Source of the DNA: an uncultured Flavobacterium sp.
Lineage (GTDB): Bacteria > Bacteroidota > Bacteroidia > Flavobacteriales > Flavobacteriaceae
Length of the DNA stretch: 42,142 bases
Reading direction: 5' to 3'
Assembly: GCF_947632075.1 (NCBI RefSeq)
Contig: NZ_CANRNX010000012.1
Coordinates: forward strand, 1-42,142
Below the pieces are notes generated by a model. The model was not told the DNA's origin and did not search any database. It saw only the letters and a program-made list of their open reading frames with translations. The translations under genes were made by a program, and so were the position numbers. Positions 8,825 through 17,636 of this stretch are shown here, piece after piece; positions within the stretch are counted from its first letter, which is position 1, and each line of letters opens with the position of its first letter.

Positions 8825-9736
8825 ATGAATACAAAATACAACTTAGATTACTTAGATCAACTAGAATCAGAATCGATTCATATATTCAGAGAAGTAGCAG
8901 GTCAATTTGAACGTCCGGCTTTACTTTTCAGTGGCGGAAAAGATAGTATTACTTTAGTTCACTTAGCATTAAAAGCATTTAAACCAGGTAAATTTCCTTT
9001 TCCATTAGTACATATCGATACCGGTCATAACTTTCCTGAAGTTTTAGAATTTAGAGATAAACTTGCAGAACAAATTGGAGAAAAACTAATTGTTAGAAAA
9101 GTTGAAGATACAATTACACGTCAAGGTTTAAAAGAACCTAAAGGCAAATTTGCAAGTAGAAATGCTTTACAAACCTATACTTTATTAGAAACAATTGAAG
9201 AATTTGAATTTGATTGTTGTATTGGTGGCGCACGTAGAGATGAAGAAAAAGCAAGAGCAAAAGAACGTATTTTTTCTGTAAGAGATGAGTTTGGTGGATG
9301 GGATCCGAAATTACAACGTCCGGAACTTTGGAATTTATACAACGGTAAAATCAGCAAAGGTGAAAACGTAAGAGCTTTCCCAATTAGTAACTGGACAGAA
9401 TTAGATATTTGGAATTACATCAAAAGAGAAAATATCGAATTACCATCAATTTATTTCACTCATAACCGCGAAGTTATTCACGTACAAAATCAAATTTTAG
9501 CAACTAATGAATTCGTGAACATTGAAGCTGATGACATTATTACCAATGAAAATGTTCGCTATCGTACCGTTGGAGATATGACTTGTACAGCAGCTGTACG
9601 TTCTGAAGCTTATTCAATTGATGATATCATTAAAGAAATCACAGCTTCTAAAACAAGTGAACGTGGTGAAACCAGAATTGACGATCGCATTTCTGAAGCA
9701 GCAATGGAAGATCGAAAAAAACAGGGGTATTTTTAA
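8825..9736 (+). CDS. cysD: sulfate adenylyltransferase subunit 2
   Basis: CysD is the small, catalytic subunit that adenylates sulfate to APS with CysN. The protein has 303 residues from the ATG at 8825, close to the usual family length. The frame continues upstream inside cysH, but those residues are not CysD-like. The PP-loop motif SGGKDS follows RPALLF near the N-terminus. GGARRDEEKARAKER and WTELDIWNYI, characteristic of CysD, are present. It begins one base after the cysH stop and is followed by cysN. Confidence 0.96.
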   Translation: MNTKYNLDYLDQLESESIHIFREVAGQFERPALLFSGGKDSITLVHLALKAFKPGKFPFPLVHIDTGHNFPEVLEFRDKLAEQIGEKLIVRKVEDTITRQGLKEPKGKFASRNALQTYTLLETIEEFEFDCCIGGARRDEEKARAKERIFSVRDEFGGWDPKLQRPELWNLYNGKISKGENVRAFPISNWTELDIWNYIKRENIELPSIYFTHNREVIHVQNQILATNEFVNIEADDIITNENVRYRTVGDMTCTAAVRSEAYSIDDIIKEITASKTSERGETRIDDRISEAAMEDRKKQGYF

Positions 9737-9753
9737 TTTTAGAAGAAAAACAA

Positions 9754-10995
9754 ATGGATATATTACGTTTTATAACAGCAGGAAATGTAGACGATGGAAA
9801 AAGTACCTTAATTGGTCGCTTACTTTTTGATAGTAAAAGTATCTTAATCGATCAAATTGAAGCAATTGAAAAAGCAAGTAAATTTCAAGACAATGGTGTA
9901 CTTGATTTAGCTTTAATCACAGATGGATTAAGAGCTGAACGCGAACAAGGAATCACAATTGATGTTGCTTACAAATACTTTTCAACACCTAAAAGAAAAT
10001 TCATTATTGCAGACGCTCCAGGTCATATTCAGTACACAAGAAATATGATTACAGGTGCCTCTAATTCACAATTAATCATTTTATTGGTTGATGCAAGAAC
10101 CGGAATTACCGAACAAACTAAACGTCATGCTTTTATTGCTTCAATGTTACGTATTCCACAAGTTGTTGTAGCAATTAACAAACTGGATTTAGTAGATTTT
10201 GATGAAAAAATTTACAATAAAATCACAACAGATTTTCAAGAATTAAGTGAAAAATTAAATCTTCAAAAAGTTACTTTTGTTCCAATCAGTGCTTTAAACG
10301 GAGATAATATAGTAGATAAATCTGCAAACACGCCTTGGTACCAAGGCCCAACGCTACTTGATTTTTTAGAAACTGTAAATATTTCAGAAAATTCAAATTT
10401 AGAAATCGGTCGTTTTCCTGTGCAATACATCATCAGACCTCAAACTACAGAATTACATGATTACAGAGGATATGCCGGAAAAATTACAAGCGGAGTTTTT
10501 AAAAAAGGAGATAAGATCAAAGTTTATCCTTCAGAAATCGAAGCAACAATTAGTCAAATTGAAGAGAATTTAAAAGAAGTTGACAAAGCATTTGCACCTC
10601 AAAGCGTAGTAATTCAACTTGATAAAGACATTGATATAAGTCGTGGAGATTTAATTGTTAAAACAAATGATTTACCAAAATTCAGTAACGAATTAAATAT
10701 CAAAGTATGTTGGATGCATCAGAAACCACTACAAATTGGTAGTAAATATTTAGTTCAAATTCAATCCAACCGCGTAAAAGCAGTAGTCAAAGAAATTGAA
10801 TACATTGTGAATATCAACACTTTTGAAAAAGAATTCAATCAAGACGAAGTGCAATTAAATCAAATTGCAAAAATTAATATAAAAACTGCTTCACCAATTG
10901 CTTATGATGTTTTTAATGAATTACAAGCACAAGGTGGTATCATTTTTATAGATGAAAATTCAAACGTAACTGTAGGTGCCGGAGTTTTAGAGTAA
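9754..10995 (+). CDS. cysN: sulfate adenylyltransferase subunit 1 (GTPase)
   Basis: This GTPase drives APS formation together with CysD. The 413-residue, EF-Tu-like protein has G1 GNVDDGKS (10-17), G3 DAPGH (87-91) and G4 NKLD (142-145). Beta-barrel domains make up the C-terminal half. It is shorter than the E. coli protein and carries no C-terminal APS kinase fusion, in keeping with an APS-reducing route. It lies 17 nt after cysD and 4 nt before the transporter gene. Confidence 0.96.
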   Translation: MDILRFITAGNVDDGKSTLIGRLLFDSKSILIDQIEAIEKASKFQDNGVLDLALITDGLRAEREQGITIDVAYKYFSTPKRKFIIADAPGHIQYTRNMITGASNSQLIILLVDARTGITEQTKRHAFIASMLRIPQVVVAINKLDLVDFDEKIYNKITTDFQELSEKLNLQKVTFVPISALNGDNIVDKSANTPWYQGPTLLDFLETVNISENSNLEIGRFPVQYIIRPQTTELHDYRGYAGKITSGVFKKGDKIKVYPSEIEATISQIEENLKEVDKAFAPQSVVIQLDKDIDISRGDLIVKTNDLPKFSNELNIKVCWMHQKPLQIGSKYLVQIQSNRVKAVVKEIEYIVNINTFEKEFNQDEVQLNQIAKINIKTASPIAYDVFNELQAQGGIIFIDENSNVTVGAGVLE

Positions 10996-10999
10996 TAGT

Positions 11000-12229
11000 A
11001 TGGGAAACAAAACAGCCCCAAAAAAGATAGAAGCTTTACTAATCGGAGGTTCTACATTTGCAGCTGAAGAGTTAAACAAACTCTTAGAAAGCAAAATAAT
11101 TGGAGATATTTTTGTTTATGCTCCAAAATTAAGTGACGATATTCGACTACTGATGGATAAAGATCCACAGATTACCTATGTAAAAACATTAACACCTGAG
11201 CTTGCTCAAAATGTAAGTTTAATAATTATTACAAACGAATATACTGAGACTAAAGATTGGCTTGAAATTGCAAAAAATAGAAATATTCCTATCGAAGAAA
11301 CTTTTAACTTAATTAAGGTTGATAATCGAAAAAGAGGTACTGGTGCAAAAACCTGGAAACATCTTGCGTTGTTTAGTTTCATAGCCTTTATTTTACTACT
11401 CTCTTTTAATATTTTGTCATTCTATTTTGATTGGGACGACGTAAAAATAGCGTTTGATTTTTTAAATAAAAATACAGATGACCGTTTCATTGCATTACTA
11501 TGTGTAGGTTTTGTAGCACAAATGATAGACGGAGCATTAGGAATGGGATACGGCGTTACAAGTACAGCTGCTTTACTATATTTAGGCATTCCTTTACCTT
11601 CAATTAGTAGTAGCATTCACACAGCAGAAATTTTCTCAAGCGGAGCATCAGGATTCAGTCATTATAAGTTTGGAAACGTAAACAAAAAACTGCTAAAAAA
11701 TATAGTTTATCCTGGAGTCGCTGGAGCAGTAATCGGAGCCATTTTACTTTCAACTTTAGGAGAAGAATATGCAAAGATTATTAAACCCATGTTGGCAATT
11801 TACACCTTGCTTTTAGGTTTGAAAATTTTTTCTAATGCTTTTAAAAAACGTACAGAACGTAAAAAAATAAAACGTGTTGGTTGGCTTGCAGGCGTTGGTG
11901 GTTTCTTAGATTCTTTCGGCGGCGGCGGCTGGGGTCCAGTTGTAACAAGTACTTTAATTTCAAAAGGAAAAACACCAAAATATGTAATTGGCACAGTAAG
12001 TTTAACAGAGTTCTTTGTAACAATGGCAAGTGCTTTAACATTTTTTACTGTAATCGGAATTGGTCATTGGCAATTAATTTTAGCTTTGGTTTTAGGTGGA
12101 ATTATAGCAGCACCTTTAGCCGCAAGATTAGCAGGAAAATTACCTTTAAAACAAATGTTTTTAGGAGTAGGAATTTTAATCATCTTATGGAGTTTAAACA
12201 TTCTTTTGAAAACATTAAACTTTTATTAA
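11000..12229 (+). CDS. TSUP (TauE/SafE) transporter fused to a siroheme-synthase-like Rossmann domain
   Basis: The 409-residue protein has two parts. Residues 1 to about 105 resemble the NAD-binding domain of precorrin-2 dehydrogenase/siroheme synthase. They include a glycine-rich turn LLIGGSTFAAEEL, a hydrophobic strand LIIITNEY in the position of the usual 'atdd' strand, and NIPIEETFNLI. The third glycine of the usual GGG is replaced by Ser. From about residue 122 there are eight or so membrane helices of the TSUP family, which export sulfite or related organosulfur anions; GALGMGYG and the later FLDSFGGGGWGP are the repeat-like motifs. It is last in the cys operon, so sulfite handling is the likely role. 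Whether the Rossmann part is catalytic is unknown. Confidence 0.8.
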   Translation: MGNKTAPKKIEALLIGGSTFAAEELNKLLESKIIGDIFVYAPKLSDDIRLLMDKDPQITYVKTLTPELAQNVSLIIITNEYTETKDWLEIAKNRNIPIEETFNLIKVDNRKRGTGAKTWKHLALFSFIAFILLLSFNILSFYFDWDDVKIAFDFLNKNTDDRFIALLCVGFVAQMIDGALGMGYGVTSTAALLYLGIPLPSISSSIHTAEIFSSGASGFSHYKFGNVNKKLLKNIVYPGVAGAVIGAILLSTLGEEYAKIIKPMLAIYTLLLGLKIFSNAFKKRTERKKIKRVGWLAGVGGFLDSFGGGGWGPVVTSTLISKGKTPKYVIGTVSLTEFFVTMASALTFFTVIGIGHWQLILALVLGGIIAAPLAARLAGKLPLKQMFLGVGILIILWSLNILLKTLNFY

Positions 12230-12233
12230 AATA

Positions 12234-12264
12234 AAAAAACTCGGTTTATTTAACCGAGTTTTTT
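12234..12264. terminator. bidirectional terminator after the cys operon
   Basis: A perfect 13-bp stem, AAAAAACTCGGTT (12234-12246) with AACCGAGTTTTTT (12252-12264), has a 5-nt loop. It ends the cys operon and also the convergent thioredoxin-like gene, whose last codons lie in it. Confidence 0.9.
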
Positions 12265-12845
12265 AATATTTGAACAATTTCATTTTGAGTAGAAATTGTC
12301 TTATCATTGTTATACCACTTTTGTAATTCTTCTTTTACTTCATCAGTTACAGAACCAAATTTAGCCTTCAATTCAACCATTAACTGAACGGCAGCCTCAG
12401 GTCTCGGCCCCCAGTCAGTAATTACTTCAAAAGTTTCTGGATTAACCATTATTAATTTAGGAATTGATTTACCTCCGTTCGTTAAAAACTGATTCATCAA
12501 ATCTACATTTTCATCACGAAAAACAACCTTTAATTCAATCGCATCAGAAGCTTCTGCCATTTTATTTAAAACTGGTAATGCATGAGCAGCATCTCCACAC
12601 CATCCTTCAGATAAAACAATCCATAAAATTTTAGTCTTAAATTGTTTCAAAAACGATAAGTTCTCTTCAGTTAATTCAATCGTTTTATCCAAACGCTTCA
12701 TACGTTGATCATTCATTTTAATGTAAGGAAGCGTTTCAACGCCTTCTACAATAAAACTTTCGCGATTTAATGATTCAGAAACTATGTTACGATATTGTAA
12801 ATAAGAGTAAGAATTATTCAAACTTTCTGTGATTATTGCTTTCAT
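12246..12845 (-). CDS. thioredoxin-family protein with a single active-site Cys
   Basis: The 199-residue cytoplasmic protein has a thioredoxin-like core around residues 72-150 (TKILWIVLSEGWCGDA, later SIPKLIMVNPE with the cis-Pro loop). The usual CxxC is WCGDA: Cys83 is kept, but the second cysteine position is Ala86. It cannot form the normal intramolecular disulfide and may act as a monothiol protein. No signal peptide is present. It is monocistronic, with a -7 box at 12865-12872, and converges on the cys operon. Confidence 0.8.
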   Translation of the reverse strand: MKAIITESLNNSYSYLQYRNIVSESLNRESFIVEGVETLPYIKMNDQRMKRLDKTIELTEENLSFLKQFKTKILWIVLSEGWCGDAAHALPVLNKMAEASDAIELKVVFRDENVDLMNQFLTNGGKSIPKLIMVNPETFEVITDWGPRPEAAVQLMVELKAKFGSVTDEVKEELQKWYNNDKTISTQNEIVQILKNSVK

Positions 12846-12864
12846 AATTTTATATTTATATTAT

Positions 12865-12872
12865 CAAAGATA
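12865..12872 (-). promoter_or_regulatory. -7 box (TATCTTTG, reverse) of the thioredoxin-like gene
   Basis: The reverse strand reads TATCTTTG, a full TAnnTTTG match, about 20 nt upstream of the start at 12845. The divergent patatin gene begins at 12896, so the two upstream regions overlap. Confidence 0.55.
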
Positions 12873-12895
12873 AATGATTAACCAATTAAAACGAA

Positions 12896-13690
12896 ATGAA
12901 ACTAAATAATTTAGATATTGGTCTTGTTCTTTCTGGTGGCGGACATAAAGGTATCGCTCATGCAGGTGCATTAAAATTCCTTGAAGAACAAAATATTAAA
13001 CCAAAGATAATTTCTGGCACAAGCGCAGGTTCAATTGTTGGAAGTTTGTATGCTGTAGGAATGAGTGCAGATAAAATACACGAATTCTTTAAATCTGTTG
13101 ATTTTTTTAAATGGAATCATTTCACATTCAGAAAAGCAGGCGTTTTAGATTCAAGTTCATTTCGAATGTATTTAGAAGCCGTTTTTAAAGATCTTAAAAT
13201 TGGTGATTTAGATAATAAATTATACATAACCGGTACTGATTTAGAACGCGGAAAACTAAAAATATTCGACGCAAATACAAAAATTTTAGATGCGGTTTTA
13301 GCATCAAGTGCATTTCCAGGAGTAATTTCACCAGTTTTAATAGATGGCAAATTATATAGTGATGGCGGCATATTAAATAATTTCCCAGTCACAACTGTTC
13401 AAGGTCGTTGTGATTTTATAATTGGAATTAACTTATGCCCGGCAATCGAAGCTGATTTAACAAAACTTACTACTATAAAAACTGTAACTTTAAGAGCTTT
13501 TGAAATAATGTTAGCTCGTTCTTCTGGAACATTCAGAGAACTTTGCGATTGGTACATGGAACCCAAAAAACTTGCAGATTATAGTACTTTTGAAACCAAA
13601 AAAATAAGAATGGATGAAATTTTCGATATTGGATATCAAGAGGCCAAACGAACATTTGAAATGCTAAAAAAAGAAAAATTAAATACTTAA
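12896..13690 (+). CDS. patatin-like phospholipase
   Basis: The 264-residue protein has the patatin signatures: oxyanion motif GGGHKG (14-19), nucleophile Ser43 in GTSAGS, and catalytic Asp156 in DGG. The single-domain form without a signal peptide suggests a cytoplasmic or peripheral lipid acyl hydrolase; the substrate is unknown. It precedes pyrH but is separated by a promoter at 13714-13721. Confidence 0.9.
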   Translation: MKLNNLDIGLVLSGGGHKGIAHAGALKFLEEQNIKPKIISGTSAGSIVGSLYAVGMSADKIHEFFKSVDFFKWNHFTFRKAGVLDSSSFRMYLEAVFKDLKIGDLDNKLYITGTDLERGKLKIFDANTKILDAVLASSAFPGVISPVLIDGKLYSDGGILNNFPVTTVQGRCDFIIGINLCPAIEADLTKLTTIKTVTLRAFEIMLARSSGTFRELCDWYMEPKKLADYSTFETKKIRMDEIFDIGYQEAKRTFEMLKKEKLNT

Positions 13691-13713
13691 TTTTAAAAAA
13701 AGCTTATAATGTT

Positions 13714-13721
13714 TATATTTG
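13714..13721 (+). promoter_or_regulatory. pyrH -7 box (TATATTTG)
   Basis: TATATTTG is a full consensus match, 18 nt before the pyrH ATG at 13740. It is followed by GCA, as is common after this box. Confidence 0.7.
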
Positions 13722-13739
13722 CACAAATAAAAACTTCTC

Positions 13740-14444
13740 ATGAAATATAAAAGAATTCTTCTAAAATTAAGCGGTGAAGCTTTAATGGGTGAAAATCAAT
13801 ATGGAATTGACCCTCAACGTTTATCTGAATATGCGCAAGAAATTAAAAAAATTCACGCTTTAGGGGTTGAAATTGCCATTGTAATTGGCGGTGGTAATAT
13901 TTTTAGAGGTGTTGCCGGAGCAAGTAAAGGAATGGATCGCGTTCAAGGAGATTACATGGGAATGTTAGCAACTGTAATAAACGGAATGGCATTGCAAGGT
14001 GCTTTAGAAGATGCAGGAATGTTAACTCGTTTACAAACTGCGTTAAAAATTGAAGAAATTGCAGAACCTTACATAAAAAGAAGAGCAGTTCGTCACTTAG
14101 AAAAAAACAGAATTGTAATTTTTGGAGCAGGAACAGGAAATCCATATTTCACAACCGATACTGCTGCTGTATTGAGAGGAGTTGAAATTAACGCTGATGT
14201 AATTTTAAAAGGAACAAGAGTTGATGGTGTTTATACTGCCGATCCTGAAAAAGATCCAAGCGCAATTAAATTCGAGAAAATTAGTTTCTCTGATGTATTA
14301 GCAAAAGGTTTAAATGTAATGGATACAACTGCTTTTACTTTAAGCCAAGAAAACCAATTACCAATTGTAGTTTTCGATATGAATAAAGAAGACAATTTAT
14401 TAAAAGTGTGCCAAGGTGAAAACATTGGAACAACAGTATATTAA
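13740..14444 (+). CDS. pyrH: UMP kinase
   Basis: PyrH phosphorylates UMP to UDP in pyrimidine nucleotide synthesis. The 234-residue protein of the amino-acid kinase fold shows KLSGEAL near the N-terminus, GGGNIFRG in the phosphate loop, and the [13 protein letters not shown] segment typical of bacterial UMP kinase. It lies 23 nt upstream of frr, the widespread pyrH-frr pair. Confidence 0.97.
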   Translation: MKYKRILLKLSGEALMGENQYGIDPQRLSEYAQEIKKIHALGVEIAIVIGGGNIFRGVAGASKGMDRVQGDYMGMLATVINGMALQGALEDAGMLTRLQTALKIEEIAEPYIKRRAVRHLEKNRIVIFGAGTGNPYFTTDTAAVLRGVEINADVILKGTRVDGVYTADPEKDPSAIKFEKISFSDVLAKGLNVMDTTAFTLSQENQLPIVVFDMNKEDNLLKVCQGENIGTTVY

Positions 14445-14467
14445 TTAAAACAAATCAATCATAAATC

Positions 14468-15031
14468 ATGACTGAAGAAATTAATTTTATTATAGACGAA
14501 GCGAAAGAATCAATGCAAAATTCAGTTGCGCATTTAGAAAAATCTTTCTTAAACATTCGCGCAGGAAAAGCATCTCCACAAATGTTAGGAAGTGTCTTTG
14601 TAGATTATTACGGATCACAAACAGCACTTTCTCAAGTTGCAAACGTTAATGCATCAGACGCAAGAACTATAACTGTTACACCTTGGGAAAAAAGTATGTT
14701 ACATCCTATTGAGAAAGCAATTATGATTGCAAATTTAGGATTTAACCCTATGAATAATGGAGATATGATCATCATCAACATTCCTGCTTTAACTGAAGAA
14801 CGTCGTCGTGAGTTAGTTAAACAAGCAAAAGGAGAAGCTGAAGATGCAAAAATCTCAATTCGTAACGCTCGTAAAGATGCAAATACCGAAATCAAAAAAG
14901 AAGAGAAAAACGGTACTGCAGAAGATATTTGTAAAGTTGCTGAAGAAAACATCCAAAAATTAACAGACAGCTATATTAAGCAAATCGATGAAGTTTTTGT
15001 TGTTAAAGAAGCAGAAATTATGAAAGTATAA
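14468..15031 (+). CDS. frr: ribosome recycling factor
   Basis: The protein splits post-termination ribosomes together with EF-G. The 187-residue sequence has the RRF pattern LNIRAGKASP, followed by PWEKSMLHPIEKAI and EERRRELVKQAKGEAEDAKISIRNARKD-type helices (coiled-coil arm). It is co-transcribed with pyrH and ends at a strong terminator. Confidence 0.97.
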   Translation: MTEEINFIIDEAKESMQNSVAHLEKSFLNIRAGKASPQMLGSVFVDYYGSQTALSQVANVNASDARTITVTPWEKSMLHPIEKAIMIANLGFNPMNNGDMIIINIPALTEERRRELVKQAKGEAEDAKISIRNARKDANTEIKKEEKNGTAEDICKVAEENIQKLTDSYIKQIDEVFVVKEAEIMKV

Positions 15032-15033
15032 TT

Positions 15034-15064
15034 AAAAAAAATCGTTCAATTGAACGATTTTTTT
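15034..15064. terminator. bidirectional terminator after frr
   Basis: A self-complementary core, ATCGTTCAA/TTGAACGAT (15041-15058), is flanked by an A-run and a T-run, giving U-tracts on both strands. It serves frr and the convergent DinB-like gene, whose stop is at 15066. Confidence 0.9.
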
Positions 15065-15065
15065 A

Positions 15066-15557
15066 TTATTTATCATCTGCAGATGGTCCATAAATTCCAG
15101 GAACAGGAATATCAAGCATTCTCATATAAACAGAAAGTTGCCCCCTATGATGAATTAAATGATTATTAACTAAAAATCGAATCGCAGCTATTTTAGGCAA
15201 TTCAACAATTACATAATCACCCGACTTTAAAACCCAATTACTAAATAATTCTTCTGCATTAAGAGATTCAATTGAAGTCTTATTTACTAAATATCCATTT
15301 TCCAAAACTTCAACTAAATCTTCTTTATTTTTCAAAGTTAATGGAACATAATCTGTATTAAAATCTAATTGATTTTTATTAATTACTAAATCTACCCAAT
15401 TATGTAATTCTACAATATGATTAGCAAGTTTCCCTAAACTCATTGATTTTTCGTGAGGCTTCCAAGAAAAATATTCAGAAGATAAACGCTCAATCATTTT
15501 TTTAGTATTGTCTTTCTCTCTTTCTAATTCAGACAATAATCCTTTAATAACATTCAT
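15066..15557 (-). CDS. DinB-family metal-binding protein
   Basis: The 163-residue four-helix protein has the His triad of the DinB/YfiT superfamily: His47 (ANHIVELH) and His133/His137 (NNHLIHHRGQL), likely binding a divalent metal. Members include bacillithiol or other thiol transferases; the substrate here cannot be told. It begins 39 nt after the SMR gene on the same strand and is probably co-transcribed with it. Confidence 0.85.
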   Translation of the reverse strand: MNVIKGLLSELEREKDNTKKMIERLSSEYFSWKPHEKSMSLGKLANHIVELHNWVDLVINKNQLDFNTDYVPLTLKNKEDLVEVLENGYLVNKTSIESLNAEELFSNWVLKSGDYVIVELPKIAAIRFLVNNHLIHHRGQLSVYMRMLDIPVPGIYGPSADDK

Positions 15558-15596
15558 TTTTTTAATTTTTAATTTTAATAAAAAATCAACTATATC

Positions 15597-15926
15597 TTAA
15601 TGACTTGATACAAATTTTAAACCTACAATTGAACCAATCAAAGTAAAAATAAAGAACATTCTCCAAAATTCTGCTGGTTCTTTAAAAAACAAAATTCCCA
15701 TCAAAACAGTTCCTACAGCACCAATTCCACTCCAAACCGCATAAGCAGTTCCTAATGGTAAAGTTTGGCTTGCTTTAATCAACAATGCCATACTAATAGT
15801 TACACTAATTAAAAAACCTAAATACCATAAGTACATTTCAGTACCAGAAGTTTCTTTAGCTTTACCAATACAAAATGTAAAGGCAACTTCAAATAATCCT
15901 CCAATAATTAAAATAATCCAATTCAT
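15597..15926 (-). CDS. SMR-family transporter (SugE/Gdx-like)
   Basis: The 109-residue protein has four membrane helices. The essential Glu13 lies in GGLFEVAF, and the segment GTAYAVWSGIGAVGT resembles the SugE/Gdx branch, which exports guanidinium, more than the EmrE multidrug branch. The ATG at 15926 is chosen because it gives the standard length, and because a -7 box (15946-15953) lies between it and the longer upstream start at 15971. Substrate assignment is by motif only. Confidence 0.85.
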   Translation of the reverse strand: MNWIILIIGGLFEVAFTFCIGKAKETSGTEMYLWYLGFLISVTISMALLIKASQTLPLGTAYAVWSGIGAVGTVLMGILFFKEPAEFWRMFFIFTLIGSIVGLKFVSSH

Positions 15927-15945
15927 TTTAAAAAAATTTAGTTCA

Positions 15946-15953
15946 CAAATATA
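15946..15953 (-). promoter_or_regulatory. -7 box (TATATTTG, reverse) of the SMR gene
   Basis: A full TAnnTTTG match lies 20 nt before the SMR start on the reverse strand. It fixes the start codon downstream of it. Confidence 0.65.
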
Positions 15954-16013
15954 ATCAGAAATAAAATACAATTGTCTAACTAAATATTAACTTAAAACTG
16001 AAATAAAAATTAG

Positions 16014-16021
16014 TACATTTG
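16014..16021 (+). promoter_or_regulatory. asnS -7 box (TACATTTG)
   Basis: TACATTTG is a full consensus match. It gives a leader of about 50 nt before the asnS ATG at 16080 and makes the in-frame TTG at 16026 unlikely as the start. Confidence 0.65.
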
Positions 16022-16079
16022 CAAGTTGTTAGGAAAGTTAATTCTAACCAGTAAATTAAAAATAATAGAAATTTCTATA

Positions 16080-17516
16080 ATGAAACATATTAAGGTAATC
16101 GATCTATTAAACGGATCTAATCTGTTACAAGAAGTAACCGCGAAAGGTTGGGTACGATCTTTCAGAAACAATCAATTTATAGCTTTAAATGATGGTTCTA
16201 CCATTAATAATATTCAGTGTGTTGTTGATTTAGATAAGTTTTCTGCAGATTTACTTAAAAAAGTAACAACTGGAGCAGCAATTGCTGTTAAAGGAACGTT
16301 GGTAGAAAGCCAAGGAGCTGGACAAAAATTTGAAGTTCAAGTAAACCAATTAGAAATTTTAGGAGAATCTGATCCTGAAAAATATCCAATTCAACCTAAA
16401 AAACACTCTTTAGAATTTTTAAGAGATAATGCACATTTAAGAGTTCGTACAAATGCTTTCGGAGCAATTATGCGCGTTCGTAGTGTTCTTTCTTTCGCTG
16501 TTCATAAATATTTCCAAGAAAATGGTTTCTTTTATGTAAATACACCGATCATCACTGGTTCTGACGCTGAAGGAGCTGGAGAAATGTTCCAAGTGACTTC
16601 GTTACCATTAGATGGTTCTGCACCTAAAAACGAAGACGGTTCAATCAATTACAAGGAAGATTTCTTTGAAAAACATACAAACTTAACAGTTTCTGGACAA
16701 TTAGAAGCAGAAGCTTATGCAATGGCATTAGGACAAGTTTATACTTTTGGACCTACTTTCCGTGCAGAAAATTCTAACACATCTCGTCACTTAGCTGAAT
16801 TCTGGATGATTGAACCAGAGGTTGCTTTTAATGATTTAGATGCGAATATGGATTTAGCAGAAGATTTCATTAAATCAGTAATCAAATACACATTAGAAAA
16901 ATGTGAAGATGATTTAAAATTCTTAGAGCAACGTTTAAAAGACGAAGAGAAGAATAAACCTCAGGCTGAAAGAAGCGAAATGAGCTTAATTGAAAAATTA
17001 AACTTTGTATTAGAAAACAACTTCAAACGCGTTTCTTACACTGAAGCTATCGACATCTTAAAAGCTTCTAAACCTAATAAAAACAAAAAGTTCCAATATT
17101 TAATTGAAGAATGGGGAGCTGATTTACAATCAGAACACGAACGTTTCTTGGTTGAAAAACACTTTAAATGCCCGGTAATTTTATTTGATTATCCAGCAAA
17201 AATCAAGGCATTCTATATGCGTTTAAACGAAGACGGTCAAACAGTTCGTGCAATGGATATTTTATTCCCAGGAATTGGAGAAATCGTTGGTGGATCTCAA
17301 AGAGAAGAACGTTATGAAGTTTTAGTTGAGAAAATGAAAGCTTTAAACATTCCTGAAGAAGAATTATGGTGGTACTTAGACACTCGTAAATTCGGTTCTG
17401 CAGTTCACTCTGGTTTTGGTTTAGGTTTTGAACGTTTAGTTTTATTCGTAACCGGAATGACAAACATTCGCGATGTGATTCCTTTCCCAAGAACACCAGG
17501 TAACGCAGAATTCTAA
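16080..17516 (+). CDS. asnS: asparaginyl-tRNA synthetase
   Basis: This class IIb synthetase charges tRNA-Asn. The 478-residue protein has an N-terminal OB-fold anticodon-binding domain ([22 protein letters not shown]). Motif 2 is around [21 protein letters not shown], and motif 3 is [13 protein letters not shown] followed by [10 protein letters not shown]. The start [10 protein letters not shown] at 16080 fits the family N-terminus. Its presence implies direct tRNA-Asn charging in this organism. Confidence 0.96.
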   Translation: MKHIKVIDLLNGSNLLQEVTAKGWVRSFRNNQFIALNDGSTINNIQCVVDLDKFSADLLKKVTTGAAIAVKGTLVESQGAGQKFEVQVNQLEILGESDPEKYPIQPKKHSLEFLRDNAHLRVRTNAFGAIMRVRSVLSFAVHKYFQENGFFYVNTPIITGSDAEGAGEMFQVTSLPLDGSAPKNEDGSINYKEDFFEKHTNLTVSGQLEAEAYAMALGQVYTFGPTFRAENSNTSRHLAEFWMIEPEVAFNDLDANMDLAEDFIKSVIKYTLEKCEDDLKFLEQRLKDEEKNKPQAERSEMSLIEKLNFVLENNFKRVSYTEAIDILKASKPNKNKKFQYLIEEWGADLQSEHERFLVEKHFKCPVILFDYPAKIKAFYMRLNEDGQTVRAMDILFPGIGEIVGGSQREERYEVLVEKMKALNIPEEELWWYLDTRKFGSAVHSGFGLGFERLVLFVTGMTNIRDVIPFPRTPGNAEF

Positions 17517-17541
17517 AAACAAGCGTTAATCATAACTTAAT

Positions 17542-17600
17542 AAGTTTAACTTCATAATTTTTTTTCTTATTTTTGAATAAAAAGTTATGAAGTTAAACTT
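17542..17600. promoter_or_regulatory. 16-bp perfect inverted repeat enclosing the rpoN -7 box
   Basis: Two perfect 16-bp arms (17542-17557 and 17585-17600) are separated by 27 nt and followed by a T-run. As RNA this could terminate asnS. The spacer also contains TATTTTTG (17568-17575), a full -7 match and the only good one before rpoN at 17637. In that reading the arms flank the transcription start, as an operator might. Both roles are possible. Confidence 0.6.
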
Positions 17601-17636
17601 TTTTTATACAAAAAAACCAAAAGACAGATCACCAAT

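Noticed and set aside
12896..14444. patatin-pyrH as one operon
   Set aside because: A full -7 box (13714-13721) sits just before pyrH, so pyrH-frr has its own promoter. Some read-through cannot be excluded.
16026..17516. Longer asnS start at TTG 16026
   Set aside because: It lies within a few bases of the -7 box and adds residues unlike the family. The ATG at 16080 gives the normal N-terminus.
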